Position numbers and translations under genes: made by a program
The notes under the pieces: generated by a model
Database searches by the model: none
Told to the model about the DNA's origin: nothing
What the model saw: the letters and a program-made list of their open reading frames with translations, nothing else
Shown here: positions 54,387 to 64,000 of the stretch, one piece after another
How the letters are laid out: every line of letters begins with the position of its first letter
How positions within the stretch are numbered: the first letter of the stretch is position 1
Assembly: GCA_958430865.1 (NCBI GenBank)
Contig: CAUDNR010002458.1
Coordinates: 23,678 to 87,677 of the forward strand
Source: Entrophospora sp. SA101
Taxonomy: Eukaryota; Glomeromycota; Glomeromycetes; Entrophosporales; Entrophosporaceae
Direction: 5' to 3'
DNA length: 64,000 nucleotides

Positions 54387-55806
54387 ATGTCACATGATAA
54401 ATTATTATTATTGTTGAAATGTATAATAATGCTCTGGTTAATTTTGATAGAGAAAGCAGAAAAGATTATTTTTTTCATTGGTCAAAAAAAAAACAAGGAG
54501 CTTTCTGAAAATGAAAAAGGATATTATAAGGAAAGGTTTATTTATGGATTTGAATTAGATAATGCAATGTATAAATTGGGAAAACCAAAAGAATGTAAAC
54601 TGACAAGATACTCTGATAGATTCTGTGAGAGCTGTATTAGATTACAATCACAGAGCACTACTTTGACATCTGGAAATAACGTAATTGATGATGACTTTAT
54701 TCAACAATGTCAAATGAAATCATCTCTACCAGGCTATATTTTTTAGAATGGATACCTTTTGAGCAATTTGAAGAAATAACAAAATTGACAGAAGGTGAAT
54801 TTAGTTCAATTTATACTGCCACATGGACAAAAAGAGCTACTGTTGATTATGATGGAAATAAAAAGGAATAGTGATATTAAAAAGTTTAAATGATTCAAGT
54901 AATCCAGGAAAAGGCTTTTTTGATGAGGTTGGTAGTTGTCATTTAAAACAATACAGTATTATATAATACTAATTGATTTTATATTCAATAGGCAATGAAT
55001 CATTGTAAAATTAAATCAAATGGGATTGTTAGGTGGTTTGGTATAACTAAATTCTCAGTAAATGGAAATCATTGAATAGTTTTAAATTATCACCCAGAAG
55101 GAAATTTAAGAGATTATTTGCAAAAACATCATTTAAATTTAACATTAAAAGACAGAATTATAATCTTTGATTATTTATGCAATCATTATTACATCAGATA
55201 CATTGAAAAGATTTAATTCATTGTGGTTTACATATTATTGCAAGGAGGTTGTTGTTATATTACAGATTTAGAGTTATGTGGACCAGTTGATGAAAAGTCA
55301 TCAAACAAAGTCTATGGAATTGTATCATATGTTGCACCTGAGCTACTTGGAGGTAAAAAGAACACAAAAGAATCTGGTATCTATAGTGCTGGGATGTTAA
55401 TGTGGGAAATATTTGCAGGTCATCCACCATTTGATGATAGAGCTCACAATCATTATTTGATTTTTGATATATGTGAAGAAGGTTTACAACCACCAATATT
55501 ACCTGAAATGCCTGAAGATTATGCATGAATTATGTAACTAGTAGAGAACCTTTTGACTTTTCTTAAAATAAATTTAAAGAAATTATTAAAAATAAAGGTT
55601 TAAAAAATAATAGTAACAATAATAATAGTTTAATAAAAAGATTATTCAAATTTTCTAAAATCAAAAAACATGAAATTGATTTTAATAACGACAGTAGTGG
55701 TAGTAATGCTTTGCAACAAGCGCACAAATCACATCCAGATGCATATCATACAAGTAGAATATTAGATGAAGAGATTGTTAATTCTAAAAGCTTGATAGTT
55801 CATTGA
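54387..55806 (+). pseudogene. Protein kinase-like pseudogene
   Basis: Pieces of a kinase of the Ser/Thr-Tyr type typical of large fungal families occur in order: YGFELDNAMYKLGKPKEC with a CESC motif (54540-54640), WIPFEQFEEITKLTEGEFSS (glycine-rich-loop region, loop glycines lost), VILKSLNDSS (the VAIK-like lysine strand), a GT-AG intron, AMNHCKIKSNGIVRWFGIT, NYHPEGNLRDYLQKHHLNL, then YGIVSYVAPELLGGKKNTK (APE) and YSAGMLMWEIFAGHPPFDDR. Stops fall at about 54728, 54869, 55075 and 55215, and the HRD catalytic loop (expected near 55200) is no longer readable. The acidic, Asn-rich tail ends near 55806. Catalysis would be impossible even if translated. Confidence 0.75.
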
Positions 55807-57988
55807 ATAATCTTGATTTTAACTCTTTTCTCTAGAATGTTAACAAAGGCGAATAAAAATTTCATTATCAATCAATACATAAATTCTAGTAACAATAATA
55901 AAAGAAAAGTTTTTATTCATCTTTTTATTTTATTTTTATTTTGTTTCTTATAATAATAATATTTCCTATAATAAATTTTTTACAATTTTTTGATTCTCAT
56001 TAAATGGTGATAATGTGAGGTATCATTTCAATTAATTAGTGATTATGGCTTAACTTTTGGGCTACTCTTAGTTAATGGTTAAATTAATTAGTTTACGAAT
56101 TTACTTTGGTTGCACCTAGATGAATCTGTAAGCAACTTAATGGTACCAGATAACTGTAATTGAATAAAGACGGCCCTTTGCAATGCTATAAAGTTCCTTT
56201 TATTCACTTGTGATTGATTTGTTTCAGTTGTTTACATTTATTGGCCAATTGCAAATTTGCTTTGGTTTACTTGCAAAAAAACTCGAATAGCTTGTTTAGT
56301 AGCCTTACATTTACAATTACCAGTATTTCCGATTAACCTTTGGACGATACTTCCTTGACACCTACTAGTTAACCAACGCTAGTCCTAGCTTGCTTGCTCA
56401 CTAAAGCAGATAAACGTACCAAAGATCCACAATTGTTACCTTTTTACCAAGGCATTAACTACAATGTTTTATTTTAATTTTTATTTAATAAAAATAATGA
56501 TTCTATCGCAGAGTTTCATTTTATTAGAATATTAATTATTTTATGCTTTTTCAAACAAAGCCCAGAAGTTATCAATGAAATTTTCATTGTTCACTACAAT
56601 AAGGATAAAGATAAAGATGAATCGATTAACATTGATATTATAATTATTTACATAATAATAATTACACACTAAAATTAGTCGACCCTGGAACATACATAAA
56701 CTACAGAATCTCTAATCGATGATGATTTTTATCTATCCCGATCATGTATCATGAGTGTGAATTTGTATTCAACAAAAGAAAAACTTAGTGATTGGGATTA
56801 CAATTTTTTGAGTTTTTATATTTTATTAGCCTTTAAATCAATTTTACTTGTCATTTTTATTTAATGGCAGCGAATTTGACATGATAGTTTTGTAACAACA
56901 TTATAATCTGCAGTATATTCGTTAATTAGATATCCAAGAAATACATGGAAAAATATATAAAATAATTTATAAAAAAAAACACAAGTTAAAAAATTTGTCA
57001 AAGCACCTGCATGGGAGGAAAATATTCAGACCCAAAGGCATTGTGAGTATTACTATTCTTTGGGAACTCTGACCAATAAGTTTGAATTGGCTTCTTTTTG
57101 GTTATATTTTGTTGATTATCTATCTATATTACAAAATTGATTTTTGTAAGTCTTGCAGTGAGCAAGAAACAACCTATAAAAAAGCTCATTGTTGAAGGTA
57201 AGCATTTTTAAATGTTTGTTATTTGCTAATGAAAATATTTTGTTTACTTTATTAAAAAACAAAATAAAATTGTGTTTAACAATAATTATTGAAGGGTTTG
57301 TAATTGAATTTTTTTTTACCTGAAATAAGTGAGTTGGTGATGGTTTCTAAATGTTCAAATACAAGATGGGGTGGTGTGAATGTTGTTTTGATGCCAATAA
57401 AAACAAATATAATCTTGAATGTAGGGTTGGTTCAAACAACTTAACAACTTTATTTTTGTTGATAAGCAATGCAATACAACAATTATGTTTGCATAGAGTA
57501 GTAATCCTATGTATTTTTCTTTATAGTTAGCAAAAAAAAAAAAAATAAAATGATGGCAAGGAAATTATGAAATGATAAATCCAATTACACTAAATTTTGT
57601 TTCTTGAAATTTACTCTTGTTTTATGCAGTGATTTCCAAGTCAAAAATGTTGTTACATATAGAAATGGTCTTGGTAAAAATCGACTGAAGCAAGCCCATA
57701 TATTTTGTAAAACAATGAATGGACATAAATTTTACATTTGATTAATTGATCCAGGTGTTATTGTTATATTGATTTAAATAATGGATGTAATGGATCACAC
57801 ATCTTTTGGAGAGAGCCTAGTTACAATTAGAGAAAAAGAAATTTTTTATAAAAATATGACGTATATTACATGGAATTTCCTTTTTGAAATAACAGAACTG
57901 CGGCTGTCCACAAAGAGATAGTCAAACATTATAGTTTTCATAGCAATAGTAACAATAACACGACATATATTTTACTTTCCAAAAAAAC
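55807..57988. other. No convincing gene
   Basis: AT-rich. A short open piece near 57159-57200 (SKKQPIKKLIVEG, followed by GTAAGC) could be an isolated exon, but nothing adjoining supports it. Confidence 0.35.
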
Positions 57989-59023
57989 ATGACTCATTCT
58001 CATTTCCATACAATTGCAAATACAAATCCAAATAACTTGCCACCAATCTCCCAACCAGCTGAAGTTGCAAAATGGGCAAAATATAAAGCTGATTCTATGA
58101 TGCGTCAATGGGAATTTCAAGTCAATTTATCAAAAGGTTTAGACCATTTTTATGGTGCAAACTTGGCAGATAAACAATTTTGGCCAGCTAGTACCGGTGG
58201 AATGTATCCAAATCTTATATCATATCTGGAACTGGTACTTAATAAACAAAATACTATAACACTAAATGATCTTGACTCTGATTTAATCAACCTTTTGAGG
58301 AACATGAATAGTCATGAAGGAGTTGTTTCTACAAAAAGACATCAGCTTGAAATAAATAATCAAACTATGATGAATTTGGATGAAACGATGAAAATGCCTA
58401 ATTATGATCGTGCCCAAGAAGCAATATCCACAAAAGAAGCTTGCACCATATGCACCGATTTGTTGGATTTTAACCGTGGAAATGATATTGTAGAATTGAA
58501 CAATTGCTCGCATATTTTTCATAGAAATTGTATAGAAACTTGGTTGAGAACTCCTACTTCACAAAAAATTTGTCCGAATTGTAAAAAACCTTGCTATAAC
58601 TCCACATCAAAAACAACAGCAGTCGGAACCATGCCTGATGGTGAAATGGCATATTTTTTTAGTGATAGGCTGGGTGCTTGGTTTATTTGTTATTTTATTC
58701 CACACGGCACACAATCATCATTTCACCCTTCACCTGGACTTCCGTTCAGAGGAACTATACGTACTGCTGTTTGTCCTATCTATTCTAAATGGGGTCCTTT
58801 GCTATTCATTCGTCTGGTGACAGCATTCTACTATCGTCACACTTTCTCTGTTGGTACTTCACTTACTACTAACTTGTCGGATACTACAATATGGAATGGT
58901 ATTCATCATAAAACTTGTATTGATGGATTATTTGGATTTCCAGATCCTGAATATGAAACAAGGGTTTCTAGTGAATTGGATTCAAAAGACATTTTGGTGT
59001 TTTTACATGATATAATACAATAA
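57989..59023 (+). CDS. RING-H2 E3 ligase with Deltex C-terminal (DTC) domain
   Basis: One uninterrupted 344-residue frame. Residues 1-150 have no known fold but include PPISQPAEVAKWAKYKADSM. Residues 152-198 are a RING-H2 finger: C152-x2-C155, C173-x-H175-x2-H178-x2-C181, C195-x2-C198 (CTIC ... NNCSHIFHRNC ... CPNC). Residues about 211-335 match the Deltex C-terminal domain: VGTMPDGEMAYFF, FHPSPGLPFRGTIRTAVCP, FIRLVTAFYYRHTFSVGTS, TTIWNGIHHKTCIDG, FGFPDPEYETRVSSEL. In animal Deltex proteins the RING-DTC pair binds E2 and, through DTC, NAD+/ADP-ribose, allowing ubiquitylation linked to ADP-ribose. The WN-x-IHHKT motif carries a histidine important for that pocket. I infer a similar ubiquitin-ligase role, with substrate unknown. 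The gene is intronless, with good length for RING plus DTC, and no notch-binding WWE domains. Confidence 0.85.
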   Translation: MTHSHFHTIANTNPNNLPPISQPAEVAKWAKYKADSMMRQWEFQVNLSKGLDHFYGANLADKQFWPASTGGMYPNLISYLELVLNKQNTITLNDLDSDLINLLRNMNSHEGVVSTKRHQLEINNQTMMNLDETMKMPNYDRAQEAISTKEACTICTDLLDFNRGNDIVELNNCSHIFHRNCIETWLRTPTSQKICPNCKKPCYNSTSKTTAVGTMPDGEMAYFFSDRLGAWFICYFIPHGTQSSFHPSPGLPFRGTIRTAVCPIYSKWGPLLFIRLVTAFYYRHTFSVGTSLTTNLSDTTIWNGIHHKTCIDGLFGFPDPEYETRVSSELDSKDILVFLHDIIQ

Positions 59024-60137
59024 TGAAATGGTAACGATGACAATGAAAAAATTTATAAGTCTTGAATTAATCAATATTAATTTTTTTTCCTTCATAACAA
59101 AATTTATAATGACAATAAAAATTTCTAAATATTATATTAATAAACTTTGTAATTTTTTTTATTGTTATTCTCAACAATTTGAAATCTGATTATTAATCAA
59201 TTTTTGATTTAATCATAACCAAATACAACAAATCTCTAACTTTTTAACTTACTATTCCTGCACAAGAAAATGACTTCAACTTGCTGTCCAAACAGTCTCT
59301 CAAATTATTATTGTCAACAATATTATGTTTGTTAGTATCAATAATATTATGTGTGTTCTTTTTGATAAAAATTTTATATTATAGTATTATTATTATCGTG
59401 AATGTTCGATAATCAATTAACAGCTAGAACATGATTTACTGAAGAAATATTCTAATTCTAACTCTATATAATTGATACCGTTTACAAAGTTGATTCTATA
59501 TCATTATATGCCATTGTAACTTTCATTTTTATTGCTAACAACAAACTTTCACTCTCCCGAATTACCAAGATAAAATCTATGAATTTTTGCTATAGCTTTC
59601 AATTTCTGCAAAGAGAAACTATTACGACGCCTACCATAAAACCAATCTTAATGTTGAGAATACCCGTTCACAAGCAATAGAATTTGGTGTTATAGAAAAA
59701 AGCTTCATCATGTGATATTATGATTGTTGAATGTATGGTTCTAAATGAAGGCTATATCTTCATAACCGAGAAAATAAATTATTTAAATATTATTTTTTAT
59801 ATCCTGTATGATTAACAGATACAGATAGTCTATGTGAAGTGATTTGATATTCATTGTGAAATTTTTTCTTGTCTTAGATCATTTATATCAGTACCCTAAT
59901 TTAATATATATATAGTAAATAAATTATGATTTAGAATTATTACAACACTTAATTATAATTTGAATTTAATTATATTTATAATACAAGATAATCAAACCTT
60001 ATTGTGGATGTAAATAAAAAGCCAAAAGGTAATTATAACCCATGAACTTTTTATTAATATTAATTGTCAAATTCATTAAGCATACAATTAATATTGATAA
60101 ATTTTAAAAGCCCTATCTTTCATTATATGTTTTAATG
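59024..60137. other. No gene seen
   Basis: AT-rich 3' flank of the RING-DTC gene, without recognisable features. Confidence 0.4.
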
Positions 60138-60221
60138 CAGGGTTGGCCATGATACAGGTCCATTAATGGTCCATTTTAACCATATTATTAATGGCAATGT
60201 GCCCAATATATTGCCAACCTG
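60138..60221. mobile_element. Short relative of the CAGGGTTGGC hAT MITE
   Basis: Starts CAGGGTTGGCCATGATACAG and ends TTGCCAACCTG, matching the ends of the element at 41285-41531, with AGGTCCATTAATGGTCCAT inside. Only 84 bases long, and the flanks (TTTTAATG and CTTCTTAC) are not a duplication, so it is probably an internally deleted or decayed copy. Confidence 0.6.
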
Positions 60222-60399
60222 CTTCTTACTATCCACATTAATAATGCCAACATGAATAGCTTTTGATAAACTTCCTTTCTTCGCACATAGCTGATGGTTC
60301 ACAAAACACAAGCTCATTACTATTTTAATGCAATGGTTTCCATTCTTAATACCATTACTATTTTTATAAGTAAAAAACCAATAACTAAAATGATGAATT

Positions 60400-61390
60400 G
60401 TAGATCAATAGTCACCACCATTTTTAACAATTTTAACAATAGCTAGAAAAAACTATCCTCTATATAAAGCTATTTTAATAAGATGTGTGTAACACTTCTA
60501 TGGTTGAAAATGAACTTTCGAGTTTTTTTACAGTAGACCTCGATACTATCAGTGTATCTTATTTACTAATGAATTTACATTAAATGCTTCATATTGTTTT
60601 AGTGGTGCAAGTTCTTGTGTAACTTCAACAGGGTTGTAAATGAATAGAATGGTCAATAGTCACAATCATTTTTTAACAATGACTAGAAAGCTCTTAAATT
60701 GCTCTCCCTCTAATCTAAAACTATTTTAATAAGATCTGTGTAACAATCTTCCAAGGTTGAAGATGAACATTCAAATGTATATCATTACTAGTAAATTGTA
60801 TGTTAAATGCTTCCTATTGTTTTAGTGTTTTGGCAATTCTTGTATAACTTCAGCAAGGTTTATAAATAACTAGAGTGATGACCTTTTTTTTTTAACAATG
60901 ATTGAAAGCTCTTAAATTATTCTCTCTAAAGCTACATTAAATGCTTCTTATTGTTTTAGTGTTTCAGCAATGCTTGTATAACTTCAACAAGGTTTTTAAA
61001 TGGTTATAATCACCAGCATTTTTTTTTTTAACAATGACTAAAAGCTCTTAAATTATTCTCCATCTAAAACTATTATAATAAGATGTGTGTAACAATCTTC
61101 CAAGATTGAAGATGAACGTTCAAATTTTTGTATAGCAGACCATCTATGCATCTTATTATTAATAAATTGTAAGTTATTTGGAAATGCTCATATAACATCA
61201 ACAAGGTTTATAAATAATTAGAGTGATGAACAATCACCACCATTTTTTTTAACAACGGCTGAAAGCCCTTAAATTATTCTCTTTAAAGCTATTTTAAGAT
61301 ACATGCAATAATCCTCAAGGTTGGAGATAAACTTTTGAGTTTTTGTATAGCAGTCCTCGAAACTACCAATGTGTCTTAACAGGTAGGTTG
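60400..61390. repeat. Degenerate tandem repeat, about 140-245 base spacing
   Basis: At least five units. Each has a CACCACCATTTTTTTTAACAA-like start (near 60414, 60660, 60873, 61011, 61226), then TGACTAAAAGCTCTTAAATT and AAGATGTGTGTAACAATCTTCC. Most also have TTGTTTTAGTG and CTTCAACAAGGTT(T)ATAAAT. Spacings vary through internal deletion. Non-coding in all frames. Confidence 0.75.
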
Positions 61391-62338
61391 TATGATAAAT
61401 TTCAGCAAACTCTTTGTAGTAAAGTAGATGACAAAATAAAACATAAACATAAAGTAATTATCCTATAGCTTAAGTTAATACTGCACGAATTGTTTTCCAT
61501 ATTTTAGTGTGATAGAGCTTTAAGCCCCCACCTATACAGACTTTTCCTTTGTGCTATTAGAACCCACTATGTGATTTTTTGAAGAATTTTGCAACTATAC
61601 TATGTTTGTTCTATTTATCTTGATATGAAATTAATGTCTTTGGAAATAAGATTAAAACAATGGTTAATGGATCTCGAGTTAAAAATGTATTTGACTTTTA
61701 CACTAGATTTTGCTAAGTTGACATTGACACCTGAACCAGATATCAAAGAAACAATCTTTCGGGACCTATTGTATTGACCACACACTATTAATTTGTTCTG
61801 CAAGATAAGTGCCAGTATGTCTCTCAGAAGTGTTTTTTTAACTAGTGTAATAACAAATTAATAACAACTATAATATATCTCTATAATAAGGTCATAGTTT
61901 GAAATAGTAAGTTAATAAAGAAAGTAGACTAATAACTAATATTGATTGATTTATTGATTGATTATCTAACAAAAAATGATGGCCCAAAAACTATGGATAG
62001 AGGGATCTTCCCCTTTTCGAAGACCATTTGGGGGGTTTTCTAGCAAAAACTGGGTATAAGTACCCTTAAACTGTCCACATTTTCGAATAAGGGAATTTCG
62101 AAAATTTTATTGGTAAATTACAAAATTCCACCAATCAAAATTAACCAAATCGCACAACAAAAAATTTTATTATGAATATATCAATTTTTAAGGTAATGAT
62201 CGACACGGGCATGGTAAACTTTTTACAGTTTTACAAAACCCATAATAATAATGGCCGAATTTCTATATATAGGTCAATGTATAAAATCTCAAATATAATT
62301 TGTTAATTAGAAAGCATGATGATCAGGAGTATAGGGAC
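61391..62338. other. No convincing gene
   Basis: One 62-codon open stretch at 61589-61777 is without known motifs, and both strands are open there by chance. Nothing else is seen. Confidence 0.35.
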
Positions 62339-62548
62339 ATTCAGTATGGTATAACTCTTGCAAAATGTATGGTATGGTATTGTATAAGTGTAATAAAATG
62401 GTTGTATACCAATGCTTAAATCTAACATACTTTCCTTCACACCCACCAAAAAAGGATTTAGAATAAAATTTTGTGTGACTTGGTATGGAAAAATATGGGC
62501 TATACCATACCATACCATACGTTCTGCAAGAGTTATACCATACTGAAT
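62339..62548. mobile_element. MITE with GGTAT-rich inverted ends
   Basis: The left arm begins ATTCAGTATGGTATAACTCT and runs into TGTATGGTATGGTAT. The right arm ending at 62548 is its reverse complement (ATACCATACCATACC ... ACTGAAT), about 45 bases each with few mismatches. The interior has no transposase. No clear target duplication. Confidence 0.7.
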
Positions 62549-62763
62549 CTCTCCCTACCGCTTTTTTTCTAATATTTATATAAGATTTGGTGTAACAAAT
62601 ATCTATTTTTAAAAAATACGGAACGAAACTCCTTGGCTAATAAAAGGCTTTATAACCTGATTTTTAATGAAAAAATTTTTAATTTTAAAGTAATATCGAA
62701 TCGTGTGTTTGCAATGACATTCAATAGGGGTTTCCCGGTTCTCTAGTAATACAGGAACCAATT

Positions 62764-62866
62764 TATATAACTCTTGCAAAACGTATGGTATGGTATGGTG
62801 TAAGTGTAATAAAATGTTTATACCCCCCAAGAAGGATGGGCCATACCATCTTTACCATACTGAATT
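62764..62866. mobile_element. Second, shortened copy of the GGTAT MITE
   Basis: TATAACTCTTGCAAAACGTA leads into GTATGGTATGGTAT, the spacer TGTAAGTGTAATAAAATG is shared with the first copy, and the end is CCATACTGAATT. It lacks the outer left terminus and part of the middle. Confidence 0.65.
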
Positions 62867-62950
62867 TCTTTCTACCGTGTGAAAACTCATTTTATGGTAA
62901 AACTTGATCAATTAGGAGTGAAAGTTTAAGGCTTATGTAATCTTGTGTGC

Positions 62951-62995
<45 letters not shown>
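62951..62995. repeat. CAT microsatellite, about 15 units
   Basis: An uninterrupted run of CAT triplets. It is not inside any coding region I can support. Confidence 0.95.
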
Positions 62996-64000
62996 TTGTT
63001 TATTTTTTTAAATGTGAATGATAACATTTTAATTTATTAATAACTCATTATTATACTATACATGCAGGTAAAAACTTTGTTTTATTTTTATTTTTTAACA
63101 CACACGTTAACTTTATTTAGTAGAAACACATGACAGCCCATATTGGCAATATAACCAAGAACGGGCTACTAATGTGAATAAGAAGCTTGAAATCTCGACC
63201 TACTGTAAATTAACTTGTAATAAGTTTTCAAAGTTATAACTTAATTAGTTTTAACTAAATAAATTAAATAAAATTTTTATCTTCTTTAAAACAAAATTAT
63301 CCGTTAATAAAACTCGATTCGTTAATAAGTCTATTATTATTCATTCTGATCCATATAAACATAAAAATAATTGTTATCACCAAATTAAAATACGCTCTCC
63401 CAAAAATTAATCGGTGACAATAGTAATTAAAATTTTTTTTTGAAAATTAAACTCTTGTCAGAATATATATATTAATAGACCAACATATATGGAAGTTCTT
63501 CATGTGCTTCTATTGGCGTTATTAATATACATTGTATATAAAAATCTCACCTCGCAACAATTGTGCTGATACAAATTTCAAAATAATTTTTTGTAAATAA
63601 AAAAAATCCCTTCCCCAAAAATTATTTAGTTTTAGTAAGTAATTCATTCATTCATTAATCCTTAATCCTAAATATTAATCCGTAATTCGTATTCCTTAAT
63701 CCTTAATTGATGAATTCGTCTATGAATCAGAGAAATGCTGGTATTAAAGTGTATAATGATATGATTTTATTAATGAAGTTTTATATATTTAATTTCATGT
63801 TAAAAATAACAATTACTTCCAAGAATAAAGTCTATATGTTACATGTGAAAAAAATTGGAACAACCAGTCCAATGATTCCAATATTCACCATTTCAATTTA
63901 AAGGAAACAAGAGACTATATCGCCAAGAATTCCTGGAATAAGGGAAGACCTAGATAGAGAATTGTTTAATGAATTTTACTTAAAATTAATTCTGGAATGA
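62996..64000. other. No convincing gene to the window end
   Basis: AT-rich. A 64-codon open stretch at 63707-63901 has no recognisable motif. A gene could begin beyond the window. Confidence 0.35.

Noticed and set aside
57159..57200. Cullin-like N-terminal phrase SKKQPIKKLIVEG
   Set aside because: It is too short, and no further cullin-like exon follows within several kilobases.
62303..62518. Overlapping minus-strand frames rich in Tyr/His/Ile
   Set aside because: They lie within the GGTAT MITE arms. The repeat accounts for the open frame.

Overview
This is a eukaryotic nuclear window. It is strongly AT-rich, with short GT-AG introns (about 50-110 bases), lower-complexity intergenic DNA and many transposon remains. 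The conserved genes (Prp43, Cwc2, Sec16, mitochondrial uS5, an RraA-like aldolase), expanded degenerate kinase-like sequences and many decayed DNA transposons suggest an early-diverging fungus. An arbuscular mycorrhizal fungus of the Rhizophagus type (Glomeromycotina) fits best. That assignment rests on protein resemblance and genome style, with no database search.

Layout. 1-2,640: small inverted-repeat and tandem elements. 2,697-3,761: a complete six-exon RraA-like aldolase gene. 4,070-6,855 (minus): a broken SEC16 copy. 7,340-10,066: a complete DNA transposon with TA target site, terminal inverted repeats and a four-exon DDE transposase. 10,050-10,424: an acidic ORF whose end lies in that transposon. 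11,303-14,061 (minus): an intact two-exon, 894-residue protein of an unfamiliar multicopy family with a zinc-binding N terminus and a RING-H2-like C terminus. 14,268-14,640: an array of roughly 90-base repeats. 14,897-18,045: a hAT transposon with a BED finger and one frameshift.

19,393-28,257 and 31,234-39,501 are direct copies of one 8.3-kb segment carrying PRP43, the DEAH-box spliceosome/ribosome helicase. The first copy also has a 597-base tandem duplication of the promoter and exon 1. Between the copies lie a second, truncated member of the RING-like family, a ten-N assembly gap and a transposase relic. 39,502-48,250 holds a hAT-type MITE with a clean 8-base target duplication, a broken hypothetical gene, and a third, decayed member of the RING-like family that shares about 775 nearly identical inverted bases with the second. 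48,247-49,000: a truncated transposon protein. 50,026-51,035 (minus): mitochondrial uS5 with an in-frame stop upstream of its core. 51,530-53,522 (minus): CWC2 in seven exons, one of 14 bases. 54,387-55,806: a kinase pseudogene. 57,989-59,023: a RING-H2 protein with a Deltex C-terminal domain. 59,024-64,000: repeats and MITEs without a convincing gene.

Prp43 (spliceosome disassembly and ribosome maturation) and Cwc2 (links the NineTeen complex to U6 RNA) act in the same machinery, but nothing suggests the genes are co-regulated. The strongest leads are the unfamiliar RING-like family, the PRP43 segmental duplication with its odd junctions, and the fungal RING-Deltex protein. The N gap means the duplication could partly be an assembly product.
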